Assembly (NCBI RefSeq): GCF_002261185.1 | Contig: NZ_NEVQ01000001.1 | Coordinates: 310,001 to 374,000 of the forward strand | DNA length: 64,000 nucleotides | Source: Bordetella genomosp. 4 | GTDB lineage: Bacteria > Pseudomonadota > Gammaproteobacteria > Burkholderiales > Burkholderiaceae_B | Direction of reading: 5' to 3' | Shown: positions 24,903 to 32,737 of the stretch, one piece after another | How positions within the stretch are numbered: position 1 is the stretch's first letter | Layout of the letters: each line of letters opens with the position of its first letter | Position numbers and translations under genes: made by a program | Notes under the pieces: model-generated | What the model saw: the letters and a program-made list of their open reading frames with translations, nothing else | Database searches by the model: none | Told to the model about the DNA's origin: nothing

Positions 24903-26018
24903 ATGACTGCCTGGATCGCCACCCTCGCGCAGATCGGCGCATTGATACGTAAAGAGATCCTCGCGTTACTGAAGGATCCGTCCAGCCGGGTGGTTCTATT
25001 TGCGCCGGCGTTGATTCAAGCCTTGTTGTTCGGCTACGGGGCGACGTTCGACCTGACGAACGTTCCTTATGCGGTACTCGATCAGAGCCTAGGTCAGGCT
25101 GCCTCTCAATTGATAGCGAGACTGGACGGCACAGGGGTGTTTCATCGCGCGGCCACGCTCAGTTCGTCCACGCAGATCGCCCAGGTTATCGACAGCAATA
25201 AAGCGCTGGTGGTCATCGCGATTCCGGCGGATTTTGACCGGCGCCTCAATGCCGGTCAGCGTGCGCCACTACAGGTGATTCTGGATGGGCGCAACTCCTC
25301 TACTGCGGCTTTGGCAGCTGGCTACGTGGGCTCCATCGTCGCCAGCTACAACGCCTCGATAGGTGCCGGAGGGCGAGGGATCACTATCGAGCGGCGTGCC
25401 TGGTTCAATCCTAATCTGGAGTCTCGTTGGAACATCATGCCCGCGCTGATCGGCGCACTGAGCATGCTGCAGACTTTGCTGATCTCCGCGCTGTCCGTAG
25501 CGCGCGAACGCGAACAAGGCACGTTTGATCAGTTATTGGTGACGCCGCTTACGCCGATGCAGATCCTGATCGGCAAGGCCATCCCAGCCATTCTCATCGG
25601 GTTGCTCCAGTCCACAATCATTTTTCTCGTCATTCGATTCTGGTTCCAGATACCGATGAGTGGATCGATCGCGCTACTGTATCTGGGGCTGCTCACATTC
25701 ACCATCGCGTCGGTGGGGCTCGGCCTTTCAATTTCGGCATTGTCGCTGACCATGCAGCAGGCCATGCTCTATACCTTCTTGCTGATCATGCCCTTGATGC
25801 TGTTGTCGGGGCTGATCACCTCGGTGAAAAACATGCCCGAGATCCTGCAGATGGCGACATACGCCAATCCGCTGCGCTTCGGCACCAGCATTGTGCGGCG
25901 TGTGTATCTAGAGGGCGCCGGCTTGGCCGATGTCGCGCTCGACTTTGTTCCCTTGCTGGTGACGGGGGCTATTACCCTGCCCTTCGCAGCTTGGTTGTTT
26001 CGTCATCGGCTTTCTTGA
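24903..26018 (+). CDS. ABC-2 type permease (YbhR-like)
   Basis: 371-aa second membrane subunit of the exporter, clearly a paralogue of the preceding gene with the same plan: LIRKEILALLKDPSSRVVLF, one membrane segment, a periplasmic domain, then five segments with MPALIGALSMLQTLLISALS and VAREREQGTFDQLLVTPLTP. The start at 24903 was chosen over an earlier in-frame ATG because it follows the previous stop by four bases and gives the conserved N-terminus. The outer-membrane factor gene begins 14 bases after its stop. It forms a heterodimer with the previous permease, by analogy with YbhR/YbhS. Confidence 0.93.
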   Translation: MTAWIATLAQIGALIRKEILALLKDPSSRVVLFAPALIQALLFGYGATFDLTNVPYAVLDQSLGQAASQLIARLDGTGVFHRAATLSSSTQIAQVIDSNKALVVIAIPADFDRRLNAGQRAPLQVILDGRNSSTAALAAGYVGSIVASYNASIGAGGRGITIERRAWFNPNLESRWNIMPALIGALSMLQTLLISALSVAREREQGTFDQLLVTPLTPMQILIGKAIPAILIGLLQSTIIFLVIRFWFQIPMSGSIALLYLGLLTFTIASVGLGLSISALSLTMQQAMLYTFLLIMPLMLLSGLITSVKNMPEILQMATYANPLRFGTSIVRRVYLEGAGLADVALDFVPLLVTGAITLPFAAWLFRHRLS

Positions 26019-26032
26019 TTCAGGTATTCGCC

Positions 26033-27559
26033 ATGTCTGGTTATCGTCCTTTGAATCGATCGTCCACGCTTCTTGCGTCGTGCCTGGCCGTCTTGATGAT
26101 AGCCGGGTGTGCTGTCGGCCCCGACTTTGCCACGCCCTCGCCCGAGGCGCCCGACGATTGGACGAGTTGGCGCAGTGCGGATGACAGTTTGCGTAGTTCA
26201 GCGATGACCAGCGCCATGTTGCCCGCAGATTGGTGGCGGGCATTTGGCGATCCCGTACTTGATGGATTGGAACGGCGCGCCTTCGAAGGCAGCCCCGATC
26301 TGCAGACCGCTGCATTGCGTCTCGCGCAGGCGCGGACACAACGCTCTGTCACTGCGGCGCAGCGGGGGCCCGATATTAACGCCAGCGGTGGCGTGAACCG
26401 GCAGCGTCAGAGTGAATACGGCGCAAGCGTGCGCTTGATTGATGCCGTGGCCGCAGAGGGCAATCGGGATGATCTCGTCAAACTGCTATCGGAGCCTTTC
26501 ACCTTGTACCAGGCGGGATTTGACGCCTCTTGGGAGTTGGACTTGTGGGGACGTGTACGTCGGTCCGTCGAGGCTGCCGATGCAGATGTCGCCCAGCAGA
26601 GCGCTTTATTGGACTTGACCCGACTGACCTTGGTGAGCGACGTTGCGCGCAACTATTTCGATCTACGGACCACGCAGAACCAGATCCGTTTGACGCGCGA
26701 GGATATCGCAACCTTGCAGGATCGTCTGGAACTCCTGGAGGCACAAGTACGCGGAGGAACGATCAATCACTTGAATCTGGAGCAGCAGCGTGCTGAACTG
26801 TCGGCGTTCAAGGCACAACTGCCCGGATTGCTGGCACAGGAAGGGTCAGGCATCAACCAGATTGCCCTGCTGTTGGGACAACGGCCGGGCTCGTTGCGTG
26901 CCGAACTGACGGCGCCAGTCGCCCCGGAGCAGCCTGCATTACCCGATTTGGCTTTAGGGCTGCCCTCAGAGGTGGCATTGCGCCGGCCCGATATCCGCGC
27001 GGCCGAAGCTCGTTTGCATAGCGCCACCGCTGCCATCGGCATCGCCAAAGCGGATCTATACCCGAGTATTCGACTGGGTGCGCGATTCGGATACGAGAGC
27101 TACCTTAGCGGCGAGTTTTCGGATTGGGGCAGCCGCACATGGTCGATCGGTCCTACTTTGAACCTCCCTATCTTCGATCACGGCAGACGTACGAGCGTGG
27201 TGCAACTGCGCGAACTGCAGCAGCAGGAAGCCGCGGTGAACTATCAACAAACTGTGCTCAAGGCCTGGCAGGAAATCGATGATGCGTTGAGCGGCTACAC
27301 CGCCGAACAGCAAAACCTCAGGGAGCTCGAGCGTCGCGTGCATGCGGCGCAACAGGCTTATCAGCTGGCGCAGGTCCAATACGACGGCGGTGTCGTCGAT
27401 TTCATGATCGTGCTGGATACTCAGCGCGGTTATGTTGCCGCGCGCCGTGATTTGGCGCTCAGCCAGGGACGCCTGAACACTCGCTTTATCGCAGTGAACA
27501 AAGTGCTCGGCAACATACCACTTGTTTCGGACGCATCGCAAATGACAGTCCGGCAGTGA
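26033..27559 (+). CDS. Outer-membrane efflux factor, NodT/OprM family lipoprotein
   Basis: 508-aa outer-membrane channel subunit (TolC superfamily). The lipobox is LMIAGC (Cys26) after a hydrophobic signal, and the mature start CAVGPDFATPSPEAPDDW is typical of NodT/OprM proteins, as are WWRAFGDPVLDGL and the duplicated helical blocks (ASWELDLWGRVRRSVEAADA; DLYPSIRLGARFGYES). It closes the export operon and supplies the exit duct across the outer membrane, a component that E. coli ybhGFSR lacks next door. Start ATG 26033 gives the intact lipoprotein signal; an earlier in-frame start lies inside the previous gene. Confidence 0.94.
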   Translation: MSGYRPLNRSSTLLASCLAVLMIAGCAVGPDFATPSPEAPDDWTSWRSADDSLRSSAMTSAMLPADWWRAFGDPVLDGLERRAFEGSPDLQTAALRLAQARTQRSVTAAQRGPDINASGGVNRQRQSEYGASVRLIDAVAAEGNRDDLVKLLSEPFTLYQAGFDASWELDLWGRVRRSVEAADADVAQQSALLDLTRLTLVSDVARNYFDLRTTQNQIRLTREDIATLQDRLELLEAQVRGGTINHLNLEQQRAELSAFKAQLPGLLAQEGSGINQIALLLGQRPGSLRAELTAPVAPEQPALPDLALGLPSEVALRRPDIRAAEARLHSATAAIGIAKADLYPSIRLGARFGYESYLSGEFSDWGSRTWSIGPTLNLPIFDHGRRTSVVQLRELQQQEAAVNYQQTVLKAWQEIDDALSGYTAEQQNLRELERRVHAAQQAYQLAQVQYDGGVVDFMIVLDTQRGYVAARRDLALSQGRLNTRFIAVNKVLGNIPLVSDASQMTVRQ

Positions 27560-27579
27560 TGAGGTGTTGCGTGCCAGAA

Positions 27580-28449
27580 TCAGGCCGTGGCGTCTTGCTC
27601 GAATTGGCGAAGCTTGCGCACGGCGATCTCATGATGTAATCGTTCAACCATCATGCCGTCGAGACTGATCACGCCGGCGTTTGCGTTCTCGGGCAGGTCG
27701 TAGGCTGCCACTATTTTTCTCCACCAGGCAATTTGCTCTTCGCTGGGGCTGAATGCCTTGTTCACCGTTTCGACCTGAGCGGGGTGGATAATGGTTTTTC
27801 CGTTCATTCCCAGCGCACGTGCGACTTCGCATTCTGCACGTAGTGCATCCGTGTTTTTGATATCGTTGAGTACACCGTCGATGACCGCCATATCGAACGA
27901 TTTTGCCACCAGCATGACGTGGCTGAACCAGGGCATCAGATTGCAGCGGTCTTTTCCGGGATCGATATCGCTATCCTTGACGAGGTCATTGGTACCGAGG
28001 ATCAAGCATTCGAGGCCGGAATTTTTGCCTTGCTCGACGATGTTTTCCAATCGGAGGATACCGAGAGGGTTTTCCACCATGCTCCATATCTTTGGCGGCT
28101 GACGGGTCTGTGCAGAGAGCTCCACATACGCGTCATGTATATGCTGCGGCGTCGTCACTTTAGGCAGGAGCACCGCATCAGGCATGATCCGGGCCGCGAC
28201 GGCGAGATCGTCTTTCCAGTAATCGGTATCATCGGCATTGGCGCGTATGACCAGATACTTTCCCTGGAAACTGGCGCGCTCCTTTGTCAGAAACTCAGCG
28301 AGTCCGGATCTCGCCTGTGCCTTCTGTTCCGGGAGAACACTGTCTTCCAGGTCAAAGATGACCGCGTCGACATGCAGGGTTGCCGCCTTACGCATGGCCT
28401 TTTCGTTGATGGCGGGTACATAAATAACGCTGCGTAGTTTTCTGTTCAT
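27580..28449 (-). CDS. CitE-like HpcH/HpaI family lyase
   Basis: 289 aa, TIM-barrel lyase of the citrate lyase beta-subunit-like group, which cleaves beta-hydroxyacyl-CoA or related compounds. Blocks: LRSVIYVPAINEKAMRKAA, DAVIFDLEDSVLPEQKAQAR (metal-binding Glu/Asp), IRANADDTDYWKDDL, PPKIWSMVENPLGI (second metal-binding Glu) and NGKTIIHPAQVETVNKAFSP. ATG 28449 is used; 57 upstream codons in the frame overlap the divergent promoter region. There is no citrate lyase alpha or gamma gene nearby, so it is a stand-alone enzyme, such as a malyl-, citramalyl- or other acyl-CoA lyase. Its divergent neighbour is a class II aldolase across 169 bases. Exact substrate unknown. Confidence 0.9.
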   Translation of the reverse strand: MNRKLRSVIYVPAINEKAMRKAATLHVDAVIFDLEDSVLPEQKAQARSGLAEFLTKERASFQGKYLVIRANADDTDYWKDDLAVAARIMPDAVLLPKVTTPQHIHDAYVELSAQTRQPPKIWSMVENPLGILRLENIVEQGKNSGLECLILGTNDLVKDSDIDPGKDRCNLMPWFSHVMLVAKSFDMAVIDGVLNDIKNTDALRAECEVARALGMNGKTIIHPAQVETVNKAFSPSEEQIAWWRKIVAAYDLPENANAGVISLDGMMVERLHHEIAVRKLRQFEQDATA

Positions 28450-28618
28450 ATCGTTCAGGACGGGTTTGGGGCTCGTTTGATAGTATGCCAGACGTGGTTT
28501 CGTTACCTTCGTTCTCGCTACGCCCGACGGCGGCTTGAAAATGCATTCCGGGAGCCACCGCTGGAGCTTTTTGGAAGCATGGATTAAAAAGGGAGAATCC
28601 CTTTTGGAGACGCCACCC

Positions 28619-29392
28619 ATGAACCGCTCACTAACGTCCCTTTCTCCCGAAACACAAGCTGATGCCGCTTGGCTTGCCCGAGTTCATCTTGCCGCAGCGA
28701 ATCGGCTCGCCGTTCATGATCAATTGGAAGAAGGCATCGACAATCATTTCACCATGATGGTGCCCGGATATGAAGACCGCTACCTGGTACTGCCGTTCGG
28801 CCGCCATTGGTCAGAGGCCCGGGCCAGCGATCTCATCGTCTTCGACGAGAACGGACAGGTGTTGGAAGGTGACGGAGACCTGGAGCTGAGCGCGTTCTGT
28901 ATTCATGCGCCGCTGCATCGGATCACCGGAGCCAAGGTCATCCTGCACACACACCAAACCTGGGCATTGGCGCTGAACATGCTGGAGGACAACCGTCTAC
29001 TGCCATGCAGCCAGACAGCGGCGTTTTTCACTAAAAATATTGCGTATGACGATGACTACACGGGTCTGGCAGACACCCTGAGCGAAGGAGAGCGGCTGGC
29101 TGCCCTGATTGGCGACAAGCACGTGCTCTTTATGAAAAATCATGGCGTCCTCGTGGTCGGCGATACCGTCGCACAGGCGTACCGCCGCCTGTACAAACTC
29201 GAGAGAGTCTGCAGGGCTCAGATACTGGCGATGTCGGCGGGCAAGCCCCTTTCGGTGCTGCCGGACGCGCTCGTTGACCGGGTGGACACTCCCAACCCTA
29301 AAGACAGCCACTCGCGCGCTGAACGTGACAGGCTTTATTTCGAGGCCATGATGCGCGTGTTGGATCGGGTCATGCCTGGCTACGCGGAATAA
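28619..29392 (+). CDS. Class II aldolase/adducin family protein
   Basis: 257-aa cytoplasmic zinc-dependent aldolase or decarboxylase-like protein. The N-terminal block ADAAWLARVHLAAANRLAVH and GIDNHFTMMVPG is typical of the group that acts on keto-acid substrates rather than on sugar phosphates. The metal ligands fit the two His of ILHTHQTWALAL and the later His of FMKNHGVLVVGD. GGAG lies nine bases upstream of ATG 28619; an earlier in-frame start adds 28 unlike residues. It is divergent from the CitE-like lyase, and together they may act in a carbon-carbon cleavage route. Followed by a convergent unknown gene. Confidence 0.9.
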   Translation: MNRSLTSLSPETQADAAWLARVHLAAANRLAVHDQLEEGIDNHFTMMVPGYEDRYLVLPFGRHWSEARASDLIVFDENGQVLEGDGDLELSAFCIHAPLHRITGAKVILHTHQTWALALNMLEDNRLLPCSQTAAFFTKNIAYDDDYTGLADTLSEGERLAALIGDKHVLFMKNHGVLVVGDTVAQAYRRLYKLERVCRAQILAMSAGKPLSVLPDALVDRVDTPNPKDSHSRAERDRLYFEAMMRVLDRVMPGYAE

Positions 29393-29434
29393 GGTCCCGG
29401 CGCGCACGCTCATCCGCCGCGGCGGCTCCATGCT

Positions 29435-29950
29435 TTAGCCGGGTTTACGAAAGTCATTCTCAACCCAAGCCGTGGCTGTGCCCAGCGTGAACTTGTAGTT
29501 CGGCGCGACCGTGACCTCTGCAATGGTTTCGCCGTATTCATCCACGGCGCTGAGCATTGCAAAGGGCTGATCTTCGTCCGGGACGATGTCCAGTTTGACC
29601 GTCAGTGTGGCCTCCGGCGTTGTCACTCTGACGCTCTTGTGCAACTGCGCGTGCAGTTGTTGCTCGTGCCTGCGGATCACCTCGGATGCCGTCTTGACCA
29701 AAGTGCGAAAGGCGGTGGGGTCCAAGGGCTTAGGGTTTTTTTTGTCGCGCCCCATCGTCCAGGGGCCCACCAGCGCCGGTTCGGATTCGCCTTCGCGGGT
29801 CATCTCGACGGCCCAGCCGTCGTCTTCCTCGTTCTTGATGACGCGTGCCGTCCAGCCGTTGTCACGCCACAAGTGCGGTTCGTGAATGCTGTCGTCCGTC
29901 GTGTTGTCACCCTCGTGCTCGAGGGTGGGTGTGTCATGGCGTGTGCCCAC
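29435..29950 (-). CDS. Conserved-looking hypothetical protein
   Basis: 171 aa, not recognised. It is soluble, acidic at the N-terminus (EHEGDNTTDDSIHEPHLW) and has a regular domain with GWTARVIKNEEDDGWAVEMT, LVGPWTMGRDKKNPKPLD and a helix FRTLVKTASEVIRRHEQQLH, then beta-rich segments to the end (LTVKLDIVPDEDQPFAMLSA, AWVENDFRKPG). No signal peptide, membrane segment or cysteine is seen. Codon use is like that of its neighbours and the third positions are GC-rich, which supports a real gene. The start is uncertain; a later start would remove the acidic lead. It lies downstream of the sugar ABC operon on the same strand but is separated from it by 127 bases. Confidence 0.7.
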   Translation of the reverse strand: MGTRHDTPTLEHEGDNTTDDSIHEPHLWRDNGWTARVIKNEEDDGWAVEMTREGESEPALVGPWTMGRDKKNPKPLDPTAFRTLVKTASEVIRRHEQQLHAQLHKSVRVTTPEATLTVKLDIVPDEDQPFAMLSAVDEYGETIAEVTVAPNYKFTLGTATAWVENDFRKPG

Positions 29951-29984
29951 AGTGGATGCTCCGTGTTGCGATGCCAGTCATCCA

Positions 29985-30009
29985 GAGTGGATACTGAAGA
30001 TTCATCCAC
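29985..30009. repeat. Small inverted repeat in an intergenic gap
   Basis: AGTGGAT (29985-29991) and ATCCACT (30003-30009) around 11 bases. AGTGGAT recurs at 29950-29956, and AGTGTGGA lies near 30053. The repeats sit between the unknown gene and the DJ-1 gene, upstream of the former, and could be an operator for it. Significance is low. Confidence 0.35.
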
Positions 30010-30077
30010 TATTATCGCAGAGCGTGCGCCCACCCTTGGGTATGCGTGGCCAAGTGTGGACGCCGCGTGCCTCCCGT

Positions 30078-30665
30078 CTACGAATGCGTAATGTTCGTCC
30101 CTAACACTTTCATGCACTCGCGCATGAACGCAGCCAGGCCAGTCCAGCCTTTTGCCGACACCATGGTCCCATCCACATAAGCTTCGTGTGGCTTCACATC
30201 GATGTAGGTGCCACCGGCAAGGATAACCTCGGGCTCGCAGGCGCCCAGTGCGGCTACCTTCTTCCCTCGGATCACGCCCTCTACTGCGACCAGGATCTGC
30301 ACCCCATGGCATATGGTGAAGATCGGTTTTTTAGCCTCATGGAAGTGGCGCACCATGGCTTGGATACGCTTGTCAGTGCGGATATATTCCGGGCCGCGGC
30401 CGCCTGCGCAGTAGACCGCATCATATTCCTCGACGTTCACCTCGGAGAACGTCTTGTTGATTTCGGCCAGATGGCCAAATCGCTCGATATAGGTTTGATG
30501 TCCTTCGAAATCGTGCAGCGAGGTCTGGATCATTTCACCCGCTTTCTTGTCCGGGCAGATCACATGGACGGTATGGCCTACGGCCTCCATTCCTTGCTGG
30601 AACACATAGATTTCATATTCTTCGGTGAATTCACCGCAGAGCATCAGAATTTTCTTGCCTCTCAT
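30078..30665 (-). CDS. DJ-1/PfpI family protein
   Basis: 195-aa flavodoxin-like protein. The catalytic elbow is FTICHGVQILVA with Cys119-His120, preceded by YDAVYCAGGRGPEYIRTD and an N-terminal glutamate cluster (GEFTEEYEIY) that can supply the residue near the Cys. Family members are proteases, glyoxalases, amidases or chaperones, so the reaction is not known. ATG 30665 is well placed after AAAAGGAGAACC. It is the last gene of the GntR-controlled ABC transporter unit, 54 bases downstream of the binding-protein gene, so it probably acts on the imported compound or on a reactive aldehyde derived from it. Confidence 0.9.
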   Translation of the reverse strand: MRGKKILMLCGEFTEEYEIYVFQQGMEAVGHTVHVICPDKKAGEMIQTSLHDFEGHQTYIERFGHLAEINKTFSEVNVEEYDAVYCAGGRGPEYIRTDKRIQAMVRHFHEAKKPIFTICHGVQILVAVEGVIRGKKVAALGACEPEVILAGGTYIDVKPHEAYVDGTMVSAKGWTGLAAFMRECMKVLGTNITHS

Positions 30666-30719
30666 TTGGTTCTCCTTTTGGCTTTTATCACGACCGGATG
30701 GTGGTCCGGTCAACTGTCG

Positions 30720-31679
30720 TCAGAATGGGCTGTCAGGGAAATAGAACTGGTCGGCGTTCTCGGGGGTGATCAATGGCGCGTCGAGCTTGAAATTGCCACG
30801 CATCGGCGCCTGACCGCTGAGCTGGGCCGCCGTCATATAGATGGCCGATTTGATCATCGACGGCGGATAGGGCGTCGAGATCGGGGTGACCGGGTTCTTG
30901 GCCTTTACCAGTTCGATCACGTCTTTCATGCCGTTGCCGCCTAGCGCATATTTGATCTCGGTACGGCCGGATTGCTTGATCGCTTCCAACACACCCAGCA
31001 GCATGTCGTCGTCATTGGCCCAGACGGCGTCGATCTGGGGATACTTGGCCAGATAGTCCTGCATCAGCGTAAAGGCCTGATCCTGGTTCCAGTTGGCATA
31101 CTGAATATCGAGTATCTTGATGTCTGTGCCCTTGATGACGTCGGTGAACCCCTTGATTCGTTCATCGTCAATGACGGTCGGGATGCCTCGCAGCACGACG
31201 ATTTTTCCTTTTTTGCCCAACTTTTCTGCCAGCCACTTCGCCGTGTTCGCGCCGACGGCGATATTGTCGCCCGCGACATATAGATCCTGAATCGTGGGAT
31301 CAGTCAGACCGCGATCCACGACTGCGATAAAGGCGCCGCCTGCCTTGACCTGTGCGACGGGGCCGGTCAGTTCTTCTGAGGTGAACGGCAGGATGACCAA
31401 CGCGTCGAGGTTTCGGCCGGCGGATAGATCTTCCAATGCCGATACCTGCGCAGTCGCCGAAGGCGATGTCTTTACCACGACGTCGATATTCGGAAATGCG
31501 GCTTTTATCTCTTTCGCAGCCTGTTCTGCGTGATAAACAACGCCTCCCGTCCAGCCGTGGGTGGCCGCCGGGATGGAAACGGCAATGGTCTTTTTGCTCT
31601 GTGCCAAAGCACTGGTTGCGGTACATGCCATAAGGCTGACTGTCAGCATGGCGAGCACACGCTTGGTCATGGATGTCAT
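30720..31679 (-). CDS. Sugar-type ABC transporter periplasmic binding protein
   Basis: 319-aa ribose/LacI-type binding protein (Peripla_BP_4). Signal peptide: MTKRVLAMLTVSLMACTATSALA, cleaved near AQS. The mature part begins KKTIAVSIPAATHGWTGGVV, with AALDALVILPF-like and FIAVVDRGLTDPT blocks of the family. It delivers its ligand to the permease and ATPase encoded just upstream. ATG 31679 has an AGGAG seven bases upstream; Met4 (31670) is a possible alternative. The frame stays open for 200 codons more upstream, but that part is antisense-like to the permease. Ligand unknown; a pentose, polyol or sugar acid is the usual guess for this family. Confidence 0.92.
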   Translation of the reverse strand: MTSMTKRVLAMLTVSLMACTATSALAQSKKTIAVSIPAATHGWTGGVVYHAEQAAKEIKAAFPNIDVVVKTSPSATAQVSALEDLSAGRNLDALVILPFTSEELTGPVAQVKAGGAFIAVVDRGLTDPTIQDLYVAGDNIAVGANTAKWLAEKLGKKGKIVVLRGIPTVIDDERIKGFTDVIKGTDIKILDIQYANWNQDQAFTLMQDYLAKYPQIDAVWANDDDMLLGVLEAIKQSGRTEIKYALGGNGMKDVIELVKAKNPVTPISTPYPPSMIKSAIYMTAAQLSGQAPMRGNFKLDAPLITPENADQFYFPDSPF

Positions 31680-31718
31680 TTTGTGTCTCCTGATTATGGT
31701 TGTCATTTCGTGTCTACT
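31674..31718 (-). repeat. Tandem duplication of ribosome site and start codon
   Basis: TGTCATTTTGTGTCTCCT (31674-31691) and TGTCATTTCGTGTCTACT (31701-31718) match at 16 of 18 bases and are 27 bases apart. On the coding strand each holds a ribosome site and an ATG, in the same frame. The inner copy (AGGAGAC) is the better site; the outer one is AGTAGAC. Confidence 0.5.
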
Positions 31719-31747
31719 CTGAAAGCATCCATCCTTCGTCGTGATGG

Positions 31748-32737
31748 TTATTTGATGAAGCGGTGGGCCAACATGGCAAGGATGATGATTACGCCTTGTA
31801 CGGCTGCGACGAGGTATTCCGAAACCATGTTGGATAGCACCATCAGATTGGCGATCATCTCCAGAATCAATGCGCCGGCGACAGTTCCCCAAATTCGCGC
31901 CTTGCCGCCTCGAAGTAAGGTGCCGCCGATCACAACGGCGGTGATGACCTGCAATTCCCACAGTTGGCCTGTCGTTGGTGTCGCGGCGCCGAGTCGAGGG
32001 ATGTAGCAGATCGCCGCAATGGCGACACATAGCCCCTGTATCACAAAGGCTATGGTGCGGACCTTCGTGACCGAAATGCCCGAAAAGCGAGCTACATCGG
32101 CATTTGAGCCGACGGCCATGCAGCGGCGTCCGTATTTGGTCCGGTACAGAATGAACGCGCCGATCAGGGCAACGATCAATGTGATGGCCACCGGTATCGG
32201 AATGCCCAGCACATCGCCGAAATAGACGGGCCGGTAGGGTTCGCGTAGCGCCCGGGCCATCGGAATCGAACCACCATCGGACATCCACGTGATCAGCGCG
32301 CGAAAGATTCCCATCGTGCCAAGCGTGGCGATGAACGGTTCGATTTTGCCGACCGTCACGATCAGTCCATTGAGCAACCCACAGGCCGCACCGACCAGGA
32401 TTCCCACGACCGCACCGACCAAGATAGCGTTTGCGCCGATCGATGGCTCAAGCCGGTTCATCGTCAGAATCATGATGCCCGTCACGAATGCCATCATCGA
32501 TCCGACCGACAAGTCGAGACAGCGAGATGAGATCACGAACGTGGCGCCCACTGCGATGATGGCAATGAACGCCGATCGCGTGACGACATTCGCCATATTG
32601 GTCCCGGTCGCGAAGTTCGAGTTCAGCACCATGCCGGCCAACATCACCACGGCTAACGCGATGAACGGGCCCATGGCGGCCCAGCGGATGCGCCGCGGCG
32701 CTTTAATGATCGCGATATGCGTCGTCGCGCTTGTCAT
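31748..32737 (-). CDS. Ribose-type ABC transporter permease (RbsC family)
   Basis: 329-aa inner-membrane subunit with about 8-10 segments. Family blocks: FIAIIAVGATFVISSRCLDL followed by SVGSMMAFVTGIM, GLLNGLIVTVGKIEPFIATL, GSNADVARFSGISV and VIGGTLLRGGKARIWGTVAG. ATG 32737 follows AGGAGATCAGA, so it is well supported even though it lies 35 bases inside the end of the ATPase gene; such overlaps couple translation of the two subunits. It pairs as a homodimer with the double ATPase encoded upstream and the binding protein encoded 68 bases downstream. Confidence 0.94.
   Translation of the reverse strand: MTSATTHIAIIKAPRRIRWAAMGPFIALAVVMLAGMVLNSNFATGTNMANVVTRSAFIAIIAVGATFVISSRCLDLSVGSMMAFVTGIMILTMNRLEPSIGANAILVGAVVGILVGAACGLLNGLIVTVGKIEPFIATLGTMGIFRALITWMSDGGSIPMARALREPYRPVYFGDVLGIPIPVAITLIVALIGAFILYRTKYGRRCMAVGSNADVARFSGISVTKVRTIAFVIQGLCVAIAAICYIPRLGAATPTTGQLWELQVITAVVIGGTLLRGGKARIWGTVAGALILEMIANLMVLSNMVSEYLVAAVQGVIIILAMLAHRFIK

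Noticed and set aside
30186-30944. A 252-codon open frame opposite the DJ-1 and binding-protein genes
   Set aside because: It is antisense to two recognised genes.
31680-32288. The long frame upstream of the binding-protein start
   Set aside because: It is out of frame with the permease coding strand and lacks coding character; the signal peptide starts at 31679.
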